DNA from: Erpobdella octoculata
Lineage: Eukaryota > Annelida > Clitellata > Hirudinida > Erpobdellidae
Direction of reading: 5' to 3'
Assembly: GCA_963978895.1 (NCBI GenBank)
Contig: OZ022241.1
Coordinates: forward strand, 12,393,856 to 12,457,855
DNA length: 64,000 bases
A program made the translations under genes and the position numbers. Positions 11,149 through 21,069 of this stretch are shown here, in pieces. The notes under the pieces were generated by a model. It made no database searches and was not told the origin of the DNA. It saw nothing but the letters and a program-made list of their open reading frames with translations. Position 1 is the stretch's first letter. Every line of letters begins with the position of its first letter.

Positions 11149-12704
11149 CAAGTAGTTCACTCCATGAATGTCACACCAGCAACGTCAGCTGAAATCATCA
11201 AAATTGCAAAAGGCTTAAAGGCAACTCGAAGCTGTGGACCAGATGGTATCGATCCCCAAATAGCTAGTCAATCAATCAATTTAATTATACATCCTCTGAT
11301 ATCCCTTATAAACAGTTTTTTAATCATTGGAATATTCCCAGACCAATTGAAAATCGCTAAAGTAGTTCCACTTCACAAATCTGGCGAGAAAAATAACATC
11401 ACAAACTATCGGCCTATTTCAATATTGTCTTATTTTTCCAAATTCTTTGAAAAAGTCATGCACACAAGATTATATGATTATCTATCAACATTTTCTCTGC
11501 TCTCTCCTCACCAATACGGTTTTAGAAAAAATCACTACACTTATATGCCGCCGGTTGTTCTTCACTCCAAAATCGCTGAAGCTCTAGATCAAGGAAACTT
11601 TGGATTTGGCTTATTCTTGGACATTGCTAAAGCTTTCGACACCGTAGATCATGAAATACTATTGAAAAAGCTAGAGTACTATGGAGTCCGGGGAGTTCCT
11701 CTTGACTGGTTTCGGGATTACATGAAGAACAGGTCGCAATATGTCTGCTACAACAATACTTTCTCACAAGCCTTACCCATAAACTGTGGTGTACCACAGG
11801 GCTCCATATTGGTTCCACTCCTATTTATTATTTATATCAATGACTTACCTTTAATTTCTAACTTGTTCAGTTTTTCATTATTTGCTGATGATACTAGTCT
11901 GTTTGCTTCTGGTGACAATTTGAAAATTTTATTTGACAATATTAATAATGGTCTCATATGTATCTATAATTGGTTCTGTGCAAATAAGCTTTCTTTAAAT
12001 GTAAAAAAACCAAATATATCTTATTTCATTCTAAAAACAAACCTATCTCTACTAATTTATGTCTCAGTATCTCTGGTGTTTCAATTAACCGTGTCACCTC
12101 TTATAGATTTTTAAGCGTGCTTCTTGATCAGCACTTAATATGGGTAGACCACATTAAGCATGTTAAATCAAAAGTTTCCAAAAACATTGGAATCCTATCT
12201 AGACTATGCCGTTATATAAATACAAAAACTTGTATTATGTTATATTACGCATTTGTATTTCCTTTCATTTCTTACTGCAATATTGTATGGGCTTCTAATT
12301 ACCCAACACGTTTTTTTCTTTACACATTCTGCTCAAGAGACTCATCAGAATTATGTTTTTTCTACATCCTCTTTCTTCTTGTAAATTCAAATTCACTGAA
12401 AATAAGATTTTAAACATTTATCAAGTAAATTTATTTCAAATTAGTTTATTTATGTATAAATATTCTAACTCTTTGTTACCTCAATCCTTTAACGAATTTT
12501 TTAAAGTCATCAGTCGTTCATGCTCATTTTTTGGGGTCACCTAATCTTTTTCGTCCAGAATTTGCTCATACAACACTAAAAACTTTCTCGATTAAATGTA
12601 TAGGTCCACGTACATATTCAGTCATTCCTATCTCTATAAAGGCCTCCGAGTCCCTTTCGCTGTTTAAATCCTGTCTCAAATCATATTTATTGAAGCAATA
12701 GTCT
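11149..12704 (+). pseudogene. non-LTR retrotransposon (LINE) reverse transcriptase fragment
   Basis: A frame of 316 codons (11164-12114) holds reverse transcriptase blocks: NYRPISIL, FLDIAKAFDTVDH (catalytic Asp), GVPQGSI and FADD near residue 240. Homology continues after frameshifts (KVSKNIGILSRLC and FVFPFISYCNIVWAS at 12117-12300) to a terminal LFKSCLKSYLLKQ near 12701. The endonuclease domain is absent, so it is 5'-truncated as well as frameshifted. It looks like the jockey/CR1 group, but the clade is not resolved. Confidence 0.85.
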
Positions 12705-13241
12705 CAGATATGCATGTTTTTTTTTGCTGATTGGAACTATATTATTACTTGCACGGGTCATCCTTAAGCGAGATTTCATCTTTTCGGATGCTCCCTTGGG
12801 CATTACTATTTGTCTATTATGTTGTTTGCACTCATTTTTTTTCAATTTTTCATTAAATTTGTCTTTTTTGTTAAATGTTTCTGTTATGCCCAATAAACAA
12901 AAAAGAACAATAAACATTCAGGATGAAAAACATCTATTTTTTTCTTTAAATTTTTGTTTTTACCAGATGATGCCATATTTACTTTACATGATTAAAATAT
13001 TTACAAACACTATTCCAAAAACGAGCGTCTGACAGTTGACACAAATGCAATTGCACGTGTTTCAAAAAAATTAATGTGTGCTATATATAGCATAGATACG
13101 TCAAAATGAATTTTATGATGATGATGTTATATTTGTTTAAAATTAAAATAATTTTTACTAGTCTTATATTAGCTTGCTTTGTGAGGTCTAACGGACCATT
13201 TTTGAGGGGAATGGGACTTTCTGTCTTTCTGACGATGGGAA
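12705..13241. other. LINE 3' UTR and unannotated DNA
   Basis: The first ~200 bp are probably the 3' UTR of the preceding LINE, with AATAAA-like signals near 12890-12915. The rest is AT-rich with no feature I can support. Confidence 0.45.
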
Positions 13242-13321
<80 letters not shown>

Positions 13322-13362
13322 GAATGTATGTATGTATGTATGTATGTATGTATGTATATATG
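13242..13362. repeat. (TA)n followed by (TATG)n microsatellite
   Basis: A pure TA tract of about 75 bp runs into TATG repeats. The YIYIYI-type ORFs here are artefacts. Confidence 0.95.
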
Positions 13363-13424
13363 TATGTTCTTTAAGCATTGCTACACCATTCATTTCACAT
13401 TTGGAGTTATTCTAAAAAAAAAAT

Positions 13425-13925
13425 AACCATTTTCCACCCCACATTTGAAGTACTGAAAACTAAATTTAAAAACATGTATTTTGTTATTTTGTAGGAATTA
13501 TTTCGGTGGTAAATTGCAAAACTTTTCCATTTTTAGTTCTTGAAGATTTTAAGCAAATATTCCTTTTTTCAACTCCACATTTGAGGTCCTGGAAACCAAA
13601 TTATCAAAAAGTGGTAAAACACGCATATCTTCATTTCTTGAGTAAATACTAAATACTAATGTTTACAGTTTTAGCACATACAGTTTTTGAGTAACAGTTA
13701 TTTTTAAAAAACATAACCCTATTTTCCACCCCACATTTGAGATTCTGGAAACCAAATTTTCAAAATATGGGGAAACAAGCATATCATTATTGTTTGTGTA
13801 GAAACCAAATACTAATTTTTACATCTGTAGCATTCACAGTTTTAAAGTAGCAGTTACTTTAAAAAACAAATAACCCTATTTTCCATCCCATATTTGAGGT
13901 CCTGGAAACCAAATTTAAACAAGTA
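13425..13925 (-). repeat. inverted copies of the ~158-bp tandem repeat
   Basis: Three diverged units carry CCACCCCACATTTGAGG and CCTGGAAACCAAATT blocks. These are reverse complements of the array at 2586-3655, so the same family exists in both orientations. Confidence 0.75.
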
Positions 13926-14044
13926 AAGATAAAAAATAAATTAAAAAAAAGCTTTTATTTTGCCTTTTTATCTGAGTCAACGAACTAAAAGTTTGGTATC
14001 TTAAACAACCCTTACGCTCAATCTTATACTTTTTATTTAATTTT

Positions 14045-14462
14045 TTACACACTTTTACTTAACTTGACTACTCTGTCTGTCTGCCTGTCTGTCTATCTGT
14101 CGATAATTCAGGCGTCTATATAGTCTTTGGTTACATCAGGAGACTTGTAAACAAGTGAAACAAAAAGCTAAGTTTTTTAAAAACACACTTTTATATAACC
14201 CATTGTGTAGGTCACATTCTGTTACATAAACGACAAGCATATTAGCATAGACAATAAAAAGTTCGACAAAAATATCACAAATAATTATTTAATTTATAAA
14301 ATTAAATTGATCCAAAAATTTGATAGAATGCATTGTTAATCAGTTTGGATATATGTTTAAACTTTAAGTCTCTAGCTCATCGGGAAGTTAGTTTAAAATC
14401 GATTGCAAAATTTGACGACAGAGAGACAAACAGAGAAGTCAAGTTAAGTAAGTGTGTAAAAA
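14045..14462. mobile_element. possible MITE with ~45-bp inverted ends
   Basis: The left end TTTTACACACTTTTACTTAA followed by TTGACTAC and CTGTCTG repeats is mirrored on the right by GACAGAGAGACAAACAGAG then TCAAGTTAAGTAAGTGTG. The match is imperfect. No target duplication was identified, and the interior is non-coding. Confidence 0.5.
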
Positions 14463-14640
14463 TGCGGGCATTCAACGAGGCCAATGAATACATTTAGACA
14501 CGCCTACTAACCTAGATTTGATCACAGACAAACTAATTAACAAACCAACAAATAGAGAGAGGAGTGAATTAAATAAAAGCATCTTCCCTACTATAAAAGC
14601 GCAATGATGTATGTATTATGTCACCCGATTAGCATCTGCA
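14463..14640. other. unannotated
   Basis: No feature recognised. An AATAAAAGCATC... stretch weakly resembles DNA near 20240 in the pogo element. Confidence 0.4.
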
Positions 14641-14679
14641 CGTCTGAAAAACCCACGATCATAGATTATGAGACGCTGA

Positions 14680-14768
14680 ACACGGTTTGTTAGGGCACGA
14701 CAGGAAGGGTTTCCTACATACAGCCATTAGAGTCTTAAAACACCTGGTGTAAAGGACTATAAACTATT
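14680..14768 (+). repeat. SINE-like fragment fused to the PAP pseudogene leader
   Basis: The sequence with CCTACATACAGCCATTA and AAAACACCTGGTGTAAAGG matches, in reverse orientation, the 163-bp insertion at 20839-21001. It joins the PAP 5' leader exactly at CTATAAA, replacing the normal CCAAT/TATA promoter of the array units. Confidence 0.65.
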
Positions 14769-14851
14769 CGTTTCATTTCGTTTTAGACTTTCCATCGGTA
14801 CGGACGTGCTGTTAGTCGCACTCGATTTTTTCTTAAGTAATTGTCATTGCA

Positions 14852-15172
14852 ATGCTTGACTTACAAAAAACAGCATTTTCATGCGATAGTCTTTCAACGC
14901 CCGGAGATATCACACTGACCAGCAGTCTCGACTGGCTGTTGAGACGTAATAGCACGCACGAAGAAAATGCCATCAAAGTCAAAAGAGAGGCCTTTCTGCA
15001 AAACATCACGCAGTTGTTTGAACAATGGGTAAAAGATTTGATCTCGTTTGTCCACGTCGACTCTATTATCTCCGCCGGCCCAAGAACAAACGCAGCCGAC
15101 AAAAAGAAAACGAGACCAAGATAACTCTGACAGTGTACACGATCTGAAACCGTCCAAGAAGCTGAAGAAATA
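14852..15172 (+). pseudogene. poly(A) polymerase pseudogene with internal deletion
   Basis: The first 63 codons match the PAP genes (MLDLQKTAFS...EQWVKDL). The sequence then jumps to the codons around SRLSTSTPLSPP near residue 480, out of frame, removing the whole catalytic and RNA-binding region. The original stop would be near 15170. Extra substitutions (SLSTPGDIT, NSTHEEN) show it is more diverged than the array copies. Its 3' flank keeps about 48 bp, including AATAAA, that intact copies lack. Confidence 0.92.
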
Positions 15173-15278
15173 GGTAGCTGCCGTTAAATTCTTGCCCAAC
15201 CGAATTTCGTGATCATAGTTTTGATAACGTCAAGCCAGCTGACTTTCGTAGTAATTTGACAGTTTTGGTTGAAAAACA

Positions 15279-15284
15279 AATAAA
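15279..15284 (+). terminator. AATAAA polyadenylation signal, retained only by the pseudogene
   Basis: AATAAA lies about 110 bp after the ancestral stop codon of the 14852 pseudogene. The same flank (AAACAAATAAAAAG) is present beside the minus-strand PAP fragment at 44.5 kb. It is missing from all array units, where the sequence goes from AAGCCAGCT straight into (TA)n. Confidence 0.6.
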
Positions 15285-15696
15285 AAGAATATATATATAT
15301 ATATATAGATAGATAGATAGATAGATAGATAATCCCGCGTCTGTGTACGACGTTTTTGCGCGACGATTTTCGATCCATGGCAAATTAGTTTATATATAAT
15401 AATAATAATTAAATGAATAATTTTTTCTATATAATTTAAGTAAGGTAAATATTTTTGTTATTTATTTAAACATTAAAAGATAGAACGTGTACACTGCCAG
15501 CCCTGAAGATAAAAAAGGTGGCGCGGCAATCTAAAAATAATTAACAAGGAAATTTTAAGAAATCCGTCATTTTTGACGGTAAATCCCTAGTAAGCTAATA
15601 ATGTTCAGTTCAATGTCAACAAACAAACACTGCGATCATCCATTGCCAGTTTTGCATGAAAAACAAGAGAACTCGTTTCTGTTGGCTAAGCAAGGC

Positions 15697-15780
15697 GGCC
15701 AATAGGATGAAAGTTGATTGACGACAGCTTCCTCCTATTGGCTGAATGCTTGACCCGCATGCTTCGAATCGTCTATAAAA
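15697..15780 (+). promoter_or_regulatory. PAP copy 1 promoter: CCAAT, inverted CCAAT, TATA
   Basis: GCCAATAGGA (CCAAT at 15699-15703) and TCCTATTGGC (ATTGG at 15737-15741) form an inverted pair about 35 bp apart, as NF-Y sites would. TATAAAA is at 15774-15780. Transcription would start near 15805, about 80 bp before the ATG. Function is inferred. Confidence 0.75.
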
Positions 15781-15883
15781 GGCGGCTGGCCATCTGTTCG
15801 TTTCATTTCGTTTTAGACTCTTCATCGGTACGGAGACGAGCTGTTAGTTGCACTCGATTTTTTCTTAAGTAATTGTCATTGCA

Positions 15884-17452
15884 ATGCTTGACTTACAAAA
15901 AACAGCGTTTTCATGCGATAGTCTTCCAACGACCGAAGATATCGCACTGACCAGCAGTCTCGACTGGCTGTTGAGACGTAATGGCACGTACGAAGAAAAT
16001 GCCATCAAAGTCAAAAGAGAGGCCGTTCTGCAAAACATCACGCAGTTGTTTGAACAATGGGTAAAAGACTTGGGCGTTAGCAAAAACCTTCCAGAATATC
16101 TGCTTTCCAGAGCGGGAGCGAGAGTTCTTTTGTTTGGTTCGGCCAGACTGGGAGTTAATGGCGAATCATCCGATATCGATGTTCTCTGTTTGGCGCCTGA
16201 TCACGTACGCCGACAGGACTTTTTCACTTTGTTTTACGCACTCCTTCAAAAACAAGACGGCATCGCAAACATAAACTGCGTTGTAGATGCATTCGTTCCC
16301 GTGATTACCATGACGTTCGACGGAATTGATGTAGATCTTCTCTTTGCCCGTCTCGGACTGCCATTCATACCTAGCGATCTAGACTTGTCGAACGATGCCG
16401 TTCTCATCAACATGGACCCAAAGTGCATAAGAAGCTTAAACGGACACCGAGTGACAGAACAAATTCTTTGCCTCGTGCCAAACGAGCACGCATTTAGTAT
16501 GACTCTGAGGGCTGTTAAACTGTGGGCTAAAAAAAGAGCCATTTATTCCAACGTTTATGGTTATCTCGGAGGAATCTCCTGGGCACTGCTTGTGGCCAAA
16601 ACGTGCCAACAATATCCGCGAGCCATGCCTGCTGTTCTTTTGCAAAAATTCTTTCTTATGTATTCAATGTGGCAATGGCCAAAGCCGGTACTGATAAGCC
16701 AACTGACCCAAAATAGTGACGGAATTGCCGAAATTCCTTCGTGGGACCCGAGAAATAACAAAAACGACGCATTACACTTTATGCCAGTCATTACACCGTG
16801 CTACCCGCACATCAATTCCACTTTTAATGTTTTCCCATCAACTATGACAGTCATCATCAAAGAATTTGAAAGAGGTCTCAAGTTAATGAACGCAATGAAC
16901 GACTGGAACGATCTTTTTGAGCCACTCGACTTTTTCGGCACGTTTCGCCACTTTTTTATTGTAACGATCGAGGCTAACAGCGAGAAAGACCACCAAGCCT
17001 GGCAGGGCTACTTTCAAACTAAGATAAAGTACCTTGCCAAGCAACTGGAAACAAATAAATGTATAGACTATATCCAAATTAACCCAGAATCATTTCCGGT
17101 CAAAGAGGCTGTCCGCATCAGCTCGCGTTGGTTCATCGGCCTCAAATTTGACCGCCATAAAGGACTAAACGTTGATCTCGGCCAAGAAACGACAGAGTTT
17201 GTGCGGTCCGTCCAGGCCGCCGTAAATCAACGTCAGAACGAAGGCAAGACTTTTAAAATTGAGTACACATCAAAAAAACAATTGCAAAAATTTATCGACC
17301 TTGACAAAGTTTCCAAATCTTCTCGTTTGTCCACGTCGACTCCGTTATCTCCGCCGGCCCAAGAACAAACGCAGCCGACAAAAAGAAAACGAGACCAAGA
17401 TAACTCTGACAGTATAGACGATCTGAAACCGTCCAAGAAGCTGAAGAAATAA
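15884..17452 (+). CDS. canonical poly(A) polymerase, array copy 1
   Basis: Template-independent polymerase that adds poly(A) tails to pre-mRNA 3' ends in the nucleus with the cleavage and polyadenylation complex (family knowledge, PAPOLA/Pap1). The 522 residues show a nucleotidyltransferase domain with FGSARLG (84-90), catalytic Asp97 and Asp99 (SSDIDV) and Asp151 (GIDVDLLFARL). SLNGHRVT (184-191) and KLWAKK...IYSN follow, with Lys212 and Tyr221 in the ATP-contact positions, then GYLGGISWA. The RNA-binding domain spans roughly 350-480, and basic nuclear signals are KRKR (500-503) and KKLKK (518-522). It is intronless and lacks the long Ser/Thr-rich tail of vertebrate PAPs. Ser205 replaces the Arg of the other copies. 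The start is the first ATG after the conserved leader. Confidence 0.95.
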   Translation: MLDLQKTAFSCDSLPTTEDIALTSSLDWLLRRNGTYEENAIKVKREAVLQNITQLFEQWVKDLGVSKNLPEYLLSRAGARVLLFGSARLGVNGESSDIDVLCLAPDHVRRQDFFTLFYALLQKQDGIANINCVVDAFVPVITMTFDGIDVDLLFARLGLPFIPSDLDLSNDAVLINMDPKCIRSLNGHRVTEQILCLVPNEHAFSMTLRAVKLWAKKRAIYSNVYGYLGGISWALLVAKTCQQYPRAMPAVLLQKFFLMYSMWQWPKPVLISQLTQNSDGIAEIPSWDPRNNKNDALHFMPVITPCYPHINSTFNVFPSTMTVIIKEFERGLKLMNAMNDWNDLFEPLDFFGTFRHFFIVTIEANSEKDHQAWQGYFQTKIKYLAKQLETNKCIDYIQINPESFPVKEAVRISSRWFIGLKFDRHKGLNVDLGQETTEFVRSVQAAVNQRQNEGKTFKIEYTSKKQLQKFIDLDKVSKSSRLSTSTPLSPPAQEQTQPTKRKRDQDNSDSIDDLKPSKKLKK

Positions 17453-18054
<602 letters not shown>

Positions 18055-18138
18055 GGCCAATAGGATGAAAGTTGATTGACGACAGCTTCCTCCTATTGGC
18101 TGAATGCTTGACCCGCATGCTTCGAATCGTCTATAAAA
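18055..18138 (+). promoter_or_regulatory. PAP copy 2 promoter: CCAAT, inverted CCAAT, TATA
   Basis: CCAAT at 18057-18061, ATTGG at 18095-18099 and TATAAAA at 18132-18138, with the same spacing as in copy 1. Confidence 0.75.
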
Positions 18139-18239
18139 GGCGGCTGGCCATCTGTTCGTTTCATTTCGTTTTAGACTCTTCATCGGTACGGACGAGCTGT
18201 TAGTTGCACTCGATTTTTTCTTAAGTAATTGTCATTGCA

Positions 18240-19808
18240 ATGCTTGACTTACAAAAAACAGCGTTTTCATGCGAAAGTCTTCCAACGACCGAAGATATCG
18301 CACTGACCAGCAGTCTCGACTGGCTGTTGAGAAGTAATGGCACGTACGAAGAAAATGCCATCAAAGTCAAAAGAGAGGCCGTTCTGCAAAACATCACGCA
18401 GTTGTTTGAACAATGGGTAAAAGACTTGGGCGTTAGCAAAAACCTTCCAGAATATCTGCTTTCCAGAGCGGGAGCGAGAGTTCTTTTGTTTGGTTCGGCC
18501 AGACTGGGAGTTAATGGCGAATCATCCGATATCGATGTTCTCTGTTTGGCACCTGATCACGTACGCCGACAGGACTTTTTCACTTTGTTTTACGCACTCC
18601 TTCAAAAACAAGACGGCATCGCAAACATAAACTGCGTTGTAGATGCATTCGTTCCCGTGATTACCATGACGTTCGACGGAATTGATGTAGATCTTCTCTT
18701 TGCACGTCTCGGACTGCCATTCATACCTAGCGATCTAGACTTGTCGAACGACGCCGTTCTCATCAACATGGACCCAAAGTGCATAAGAAGCTTAAACGGA
18801 CACCGAGTGACAGAACAAATTCTTTGCCTCGTGCCAAACGAGCACGCATTTAGAATGACTCTGAGGGCTGTTAAACTGTGGGCTAAAAAAAGAGCCATTT
18901 ATTCCAACGTTTATGGTTATCTCGGAGGAATCTCCTGGGCACTGCTTGTGGCCAAAACGTGCCAACAATATCCGCGAGCCATGCCTGCTGTTCTTTTGCA
19001 AAAATTCTTTCTTATGTATTCAATGTGGCAATGGCCAAAGCCGGTACTGATAAGCGAACTGACCCAAAATAGTGACGGAATTGCCGAAATTCCTTCGTGG
19101 GACCCGAGAAATAACAAAAACGACGCATTACACTTTATGCCAGTCATTACACCGTGCTACCCGCACATCAATTCCACTTTTAATGTTTTCCCATCAACTA
19201 TGACAGTCATCATCAAAGAATTTGAAAGAGGTCTCAAGTTAATGAACGCAATGAACGACTGGAACGATCTTTTTGAGCCACTCGACTTTTTCGGCACGTT
19301 TCGCCACTTTTTTATTGTAACGATCGAGGCTAACAGCGAGAAAGACCACCAAGCCTGGCAGGGCTACTTTCAAACTAAGATAAAGTACCTTGCCAAGCAA
19401 CTGGAAACAAATAAATGTATAGATTATATCCAAATTAACCCAGAATCATTTCCGGTCAAAGAGGCTGTCCGCATAGGCTCGCGTTGGTTCATCGGCCTCA
19501 AATTTGACCGCCATAAAGGACTAAACGTTGATCTCGGCCAAGAAACGACAGAGTTTGTGCGGTCCGTCCAGGCCGCCGTAAATCAACGTCAGAACGAAGG
19601 CAAGACTTTTAAAATTGAGTACACATCAAAAAAACAATTGCAAAAATTTATCGACCTTGACAAAGTTTCCAAATCTTCTCGTTTGTCCACGTCGACTCCG
19701 TTATCTCCGCCGGCCCAAGAACAAACGCAGCCGACAAAAAGAAAACGAGACCAAGATAACTCTGACAGTATAGACGATCTGAAACCGTCCAAGAAGCTGA
19801 AGAAATAA
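18240..19808 (+). CDS. canonical poly(A) polymerase, array copy 2
   Basis: Intact 522-residue paralogue with the full catalytic set (FGSARLG, Asp97/Asp99, Asp151, Lys212, Tyr221). Differences from copy 1 are Glu12, Ser32, Arg205, Glu273 and Gly413. Glu12, Ser32 and Gly413 are shared only with copy 4, so copies 2 and 4 form one subtype. None of these residues is in the catalytic centre. It is intronless, with its own promoter and the same leader. Activity is expected but unproven. Confidence 0.95.
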   Translation: MLDLQKTAFSCESLPTTEDIALTSSLDWLLRSNGTYEENAIKVKREAVLQNITQLFEQWVKDLGVSKNLPEYLLSRAGARVLLFGSARLGVNGESSDIDVLCLAPDHVRRQDFFTLFYALLQKQDGIANINCVVDAFVPVITMTFDGIDVDLLFARLGLPFIPSDLDLSNDAVLINMDPKCIRSLNGHRVTEQILCLVPNEHAFRMTLRAVKLWAKKRAIYSNVYGYLGGISWALLVAKTCQQYPRAMPAVLLQKFFLMYSMWQWPKPVLISELTQNSDGIAEIPSWDPRNNKNDALHFMPVITPCYPHINSTFNVFPSTMTVIIKEFERGLKLMNAMNDWNDLFEPLDFFGTFRHFFIVTIEANSEKDHQAWQGYFQTKIKYLAKQLETNKCIDYIQINPESFPVKEAVRIGSRWFIGLKFDRHKGLNVDLGQETTEFVRSVQAAVNQRQNEGKTFKIEYTSKKQLQKFIDLDKVSKSSRLSTSTPLSPPAQEQTQPTKRKRDQDNSDSIDDLKPSKKLKK

Positions 19809-19873
19809 GAAGCTGCCGTTAAATTCTTGCCCAACCGAATTTCGTGATCATAGTTTTGATAACGTCAAGCCAG

Positions 19874-19936
<63 letters not shown>

Positions 19937-20592
19937 TCCCGCGTCTGTGTACGACGTTTTTGCGCGACGATTTGCGATCCATGGCAAATTAGTTTATATA
20001 TACCGTATTTTTTCGCATATAGCGCGCGTACGCAGATAACGCGCCCCCGCAGATAACGCGCGTTTGTATGAAAGTTTGGGATAACGCGCACACGAATATA
20101 ACGCGCATATGTATGTAAATTCTGGTATAACGCGCGCACGCATATAGCGCGCGTAACTTAACAAGTTTTGTAGAGGTGGGAAGTTGATTGCAAGATTTGA
20201 AACAGACAGAGAAACAGACAGACAGAGAAACAGAGACGACGAGTTAATAAAAGCATTGGTAGAAAGCGTTTTTTCCTATTTAAAAATGGCAGATGGTTAG
20301 TTAGAGTAAACGGTTCCTCACGTTTTAAGTTTTAACAAATTATAGCTTGTTTGTTATACGAATGTCCATAATTAATGCATGACTCCATCAAGACATTTCT
20401 CACATAGCCGAAAGAAAAATTATTTTCTTTTATTGGTTAACAAAAATGTGCTATTTTAAAGAATTTTGTTTATTTTTATTTGTTTATACGTTATTTTAAA
20501 GTTTCAAAAATAAATTATGGAACATATTTGCATTAAATTTTTTCTGCGTATTTTGTTTGAATGATTAATTATTTCAAACTGTAGAAATTACG

Positions 20593-20792
20593 ATGAAGTA
20601 GACTGATGAGAAAGTGCTTAAATTGATCAGTCTTTTCAAAGAAAATCCGAATTCTTATGACATAATAAAAGGTTCATTATATTATAAGCCAGTAAAAAAG
20701 CCAGTAAAAAAGCGGCTTGCAGTTAAAACAATTGCATAAAGCCTCGGAAGTGCTGCTAGTGTGCTACAAAGTATTTTATGCTAATTATAAAT
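20593..20792 (+). pseudogene. MADF-domain-like ORF of the pogo element, with stops
   Basis: Reading from 20593, the sequence gives TDEKVLKLISLFKENPNSYD, then KKRLAVKTIA and SLGSAASVL. This is the layout of a MADF DNA-binding domain. Two stops interrupt it, TAG where a Trp is expected before TDEK and TAA where a Gln is expected after KTIA, each one base change from sense. A 12-bp direct duplication adds KKPV. Whether it was an accessory protein or the N-terminus of the transposase is unclear. Confidence 0.55.
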
Positions 20793-20838
20793 GGTAAATT
20801 ACACTACCTGCCGCTTTTTTGTTTTATTATAATACGTT

Positions 20839-21001
20839 GTAATAATTTATAGTCCTTTACACCAGGTGTTTTAAGACTGTAATGGCTGTATGTAGGAAGC
20901 ACCTAAGTACTTCCTGTCGTAGATCATAATTTGATCCTTTTAACTTTTCCCTCCTCCTTACTCCAGGCTTGGGACTGGCTTGCAAAAACAAGGCGGAGTT
21001 G
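20839..21001 (-). mobile_element. 163-bp SINE-like insertion with 13-bp target duplication
   Basis: Flanked by ATTATAATACGTT at 20826-20838 and 21002-21014. The interior, read on the minus strand, ends ACACCTGGTGTAAAGGACTA, which matches the fragment at 14680-14768. No tRNA-like head is evident. A long target duplication suggests LINE-driven insertion. Confidence 0.7.
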
Positions 21002-21069
21002 ATTATAATACGTTTGAAGTTTTGGACTTTTGTTCACGTAACCCCCACCGTAGCGTCTCTAATCTTTGA

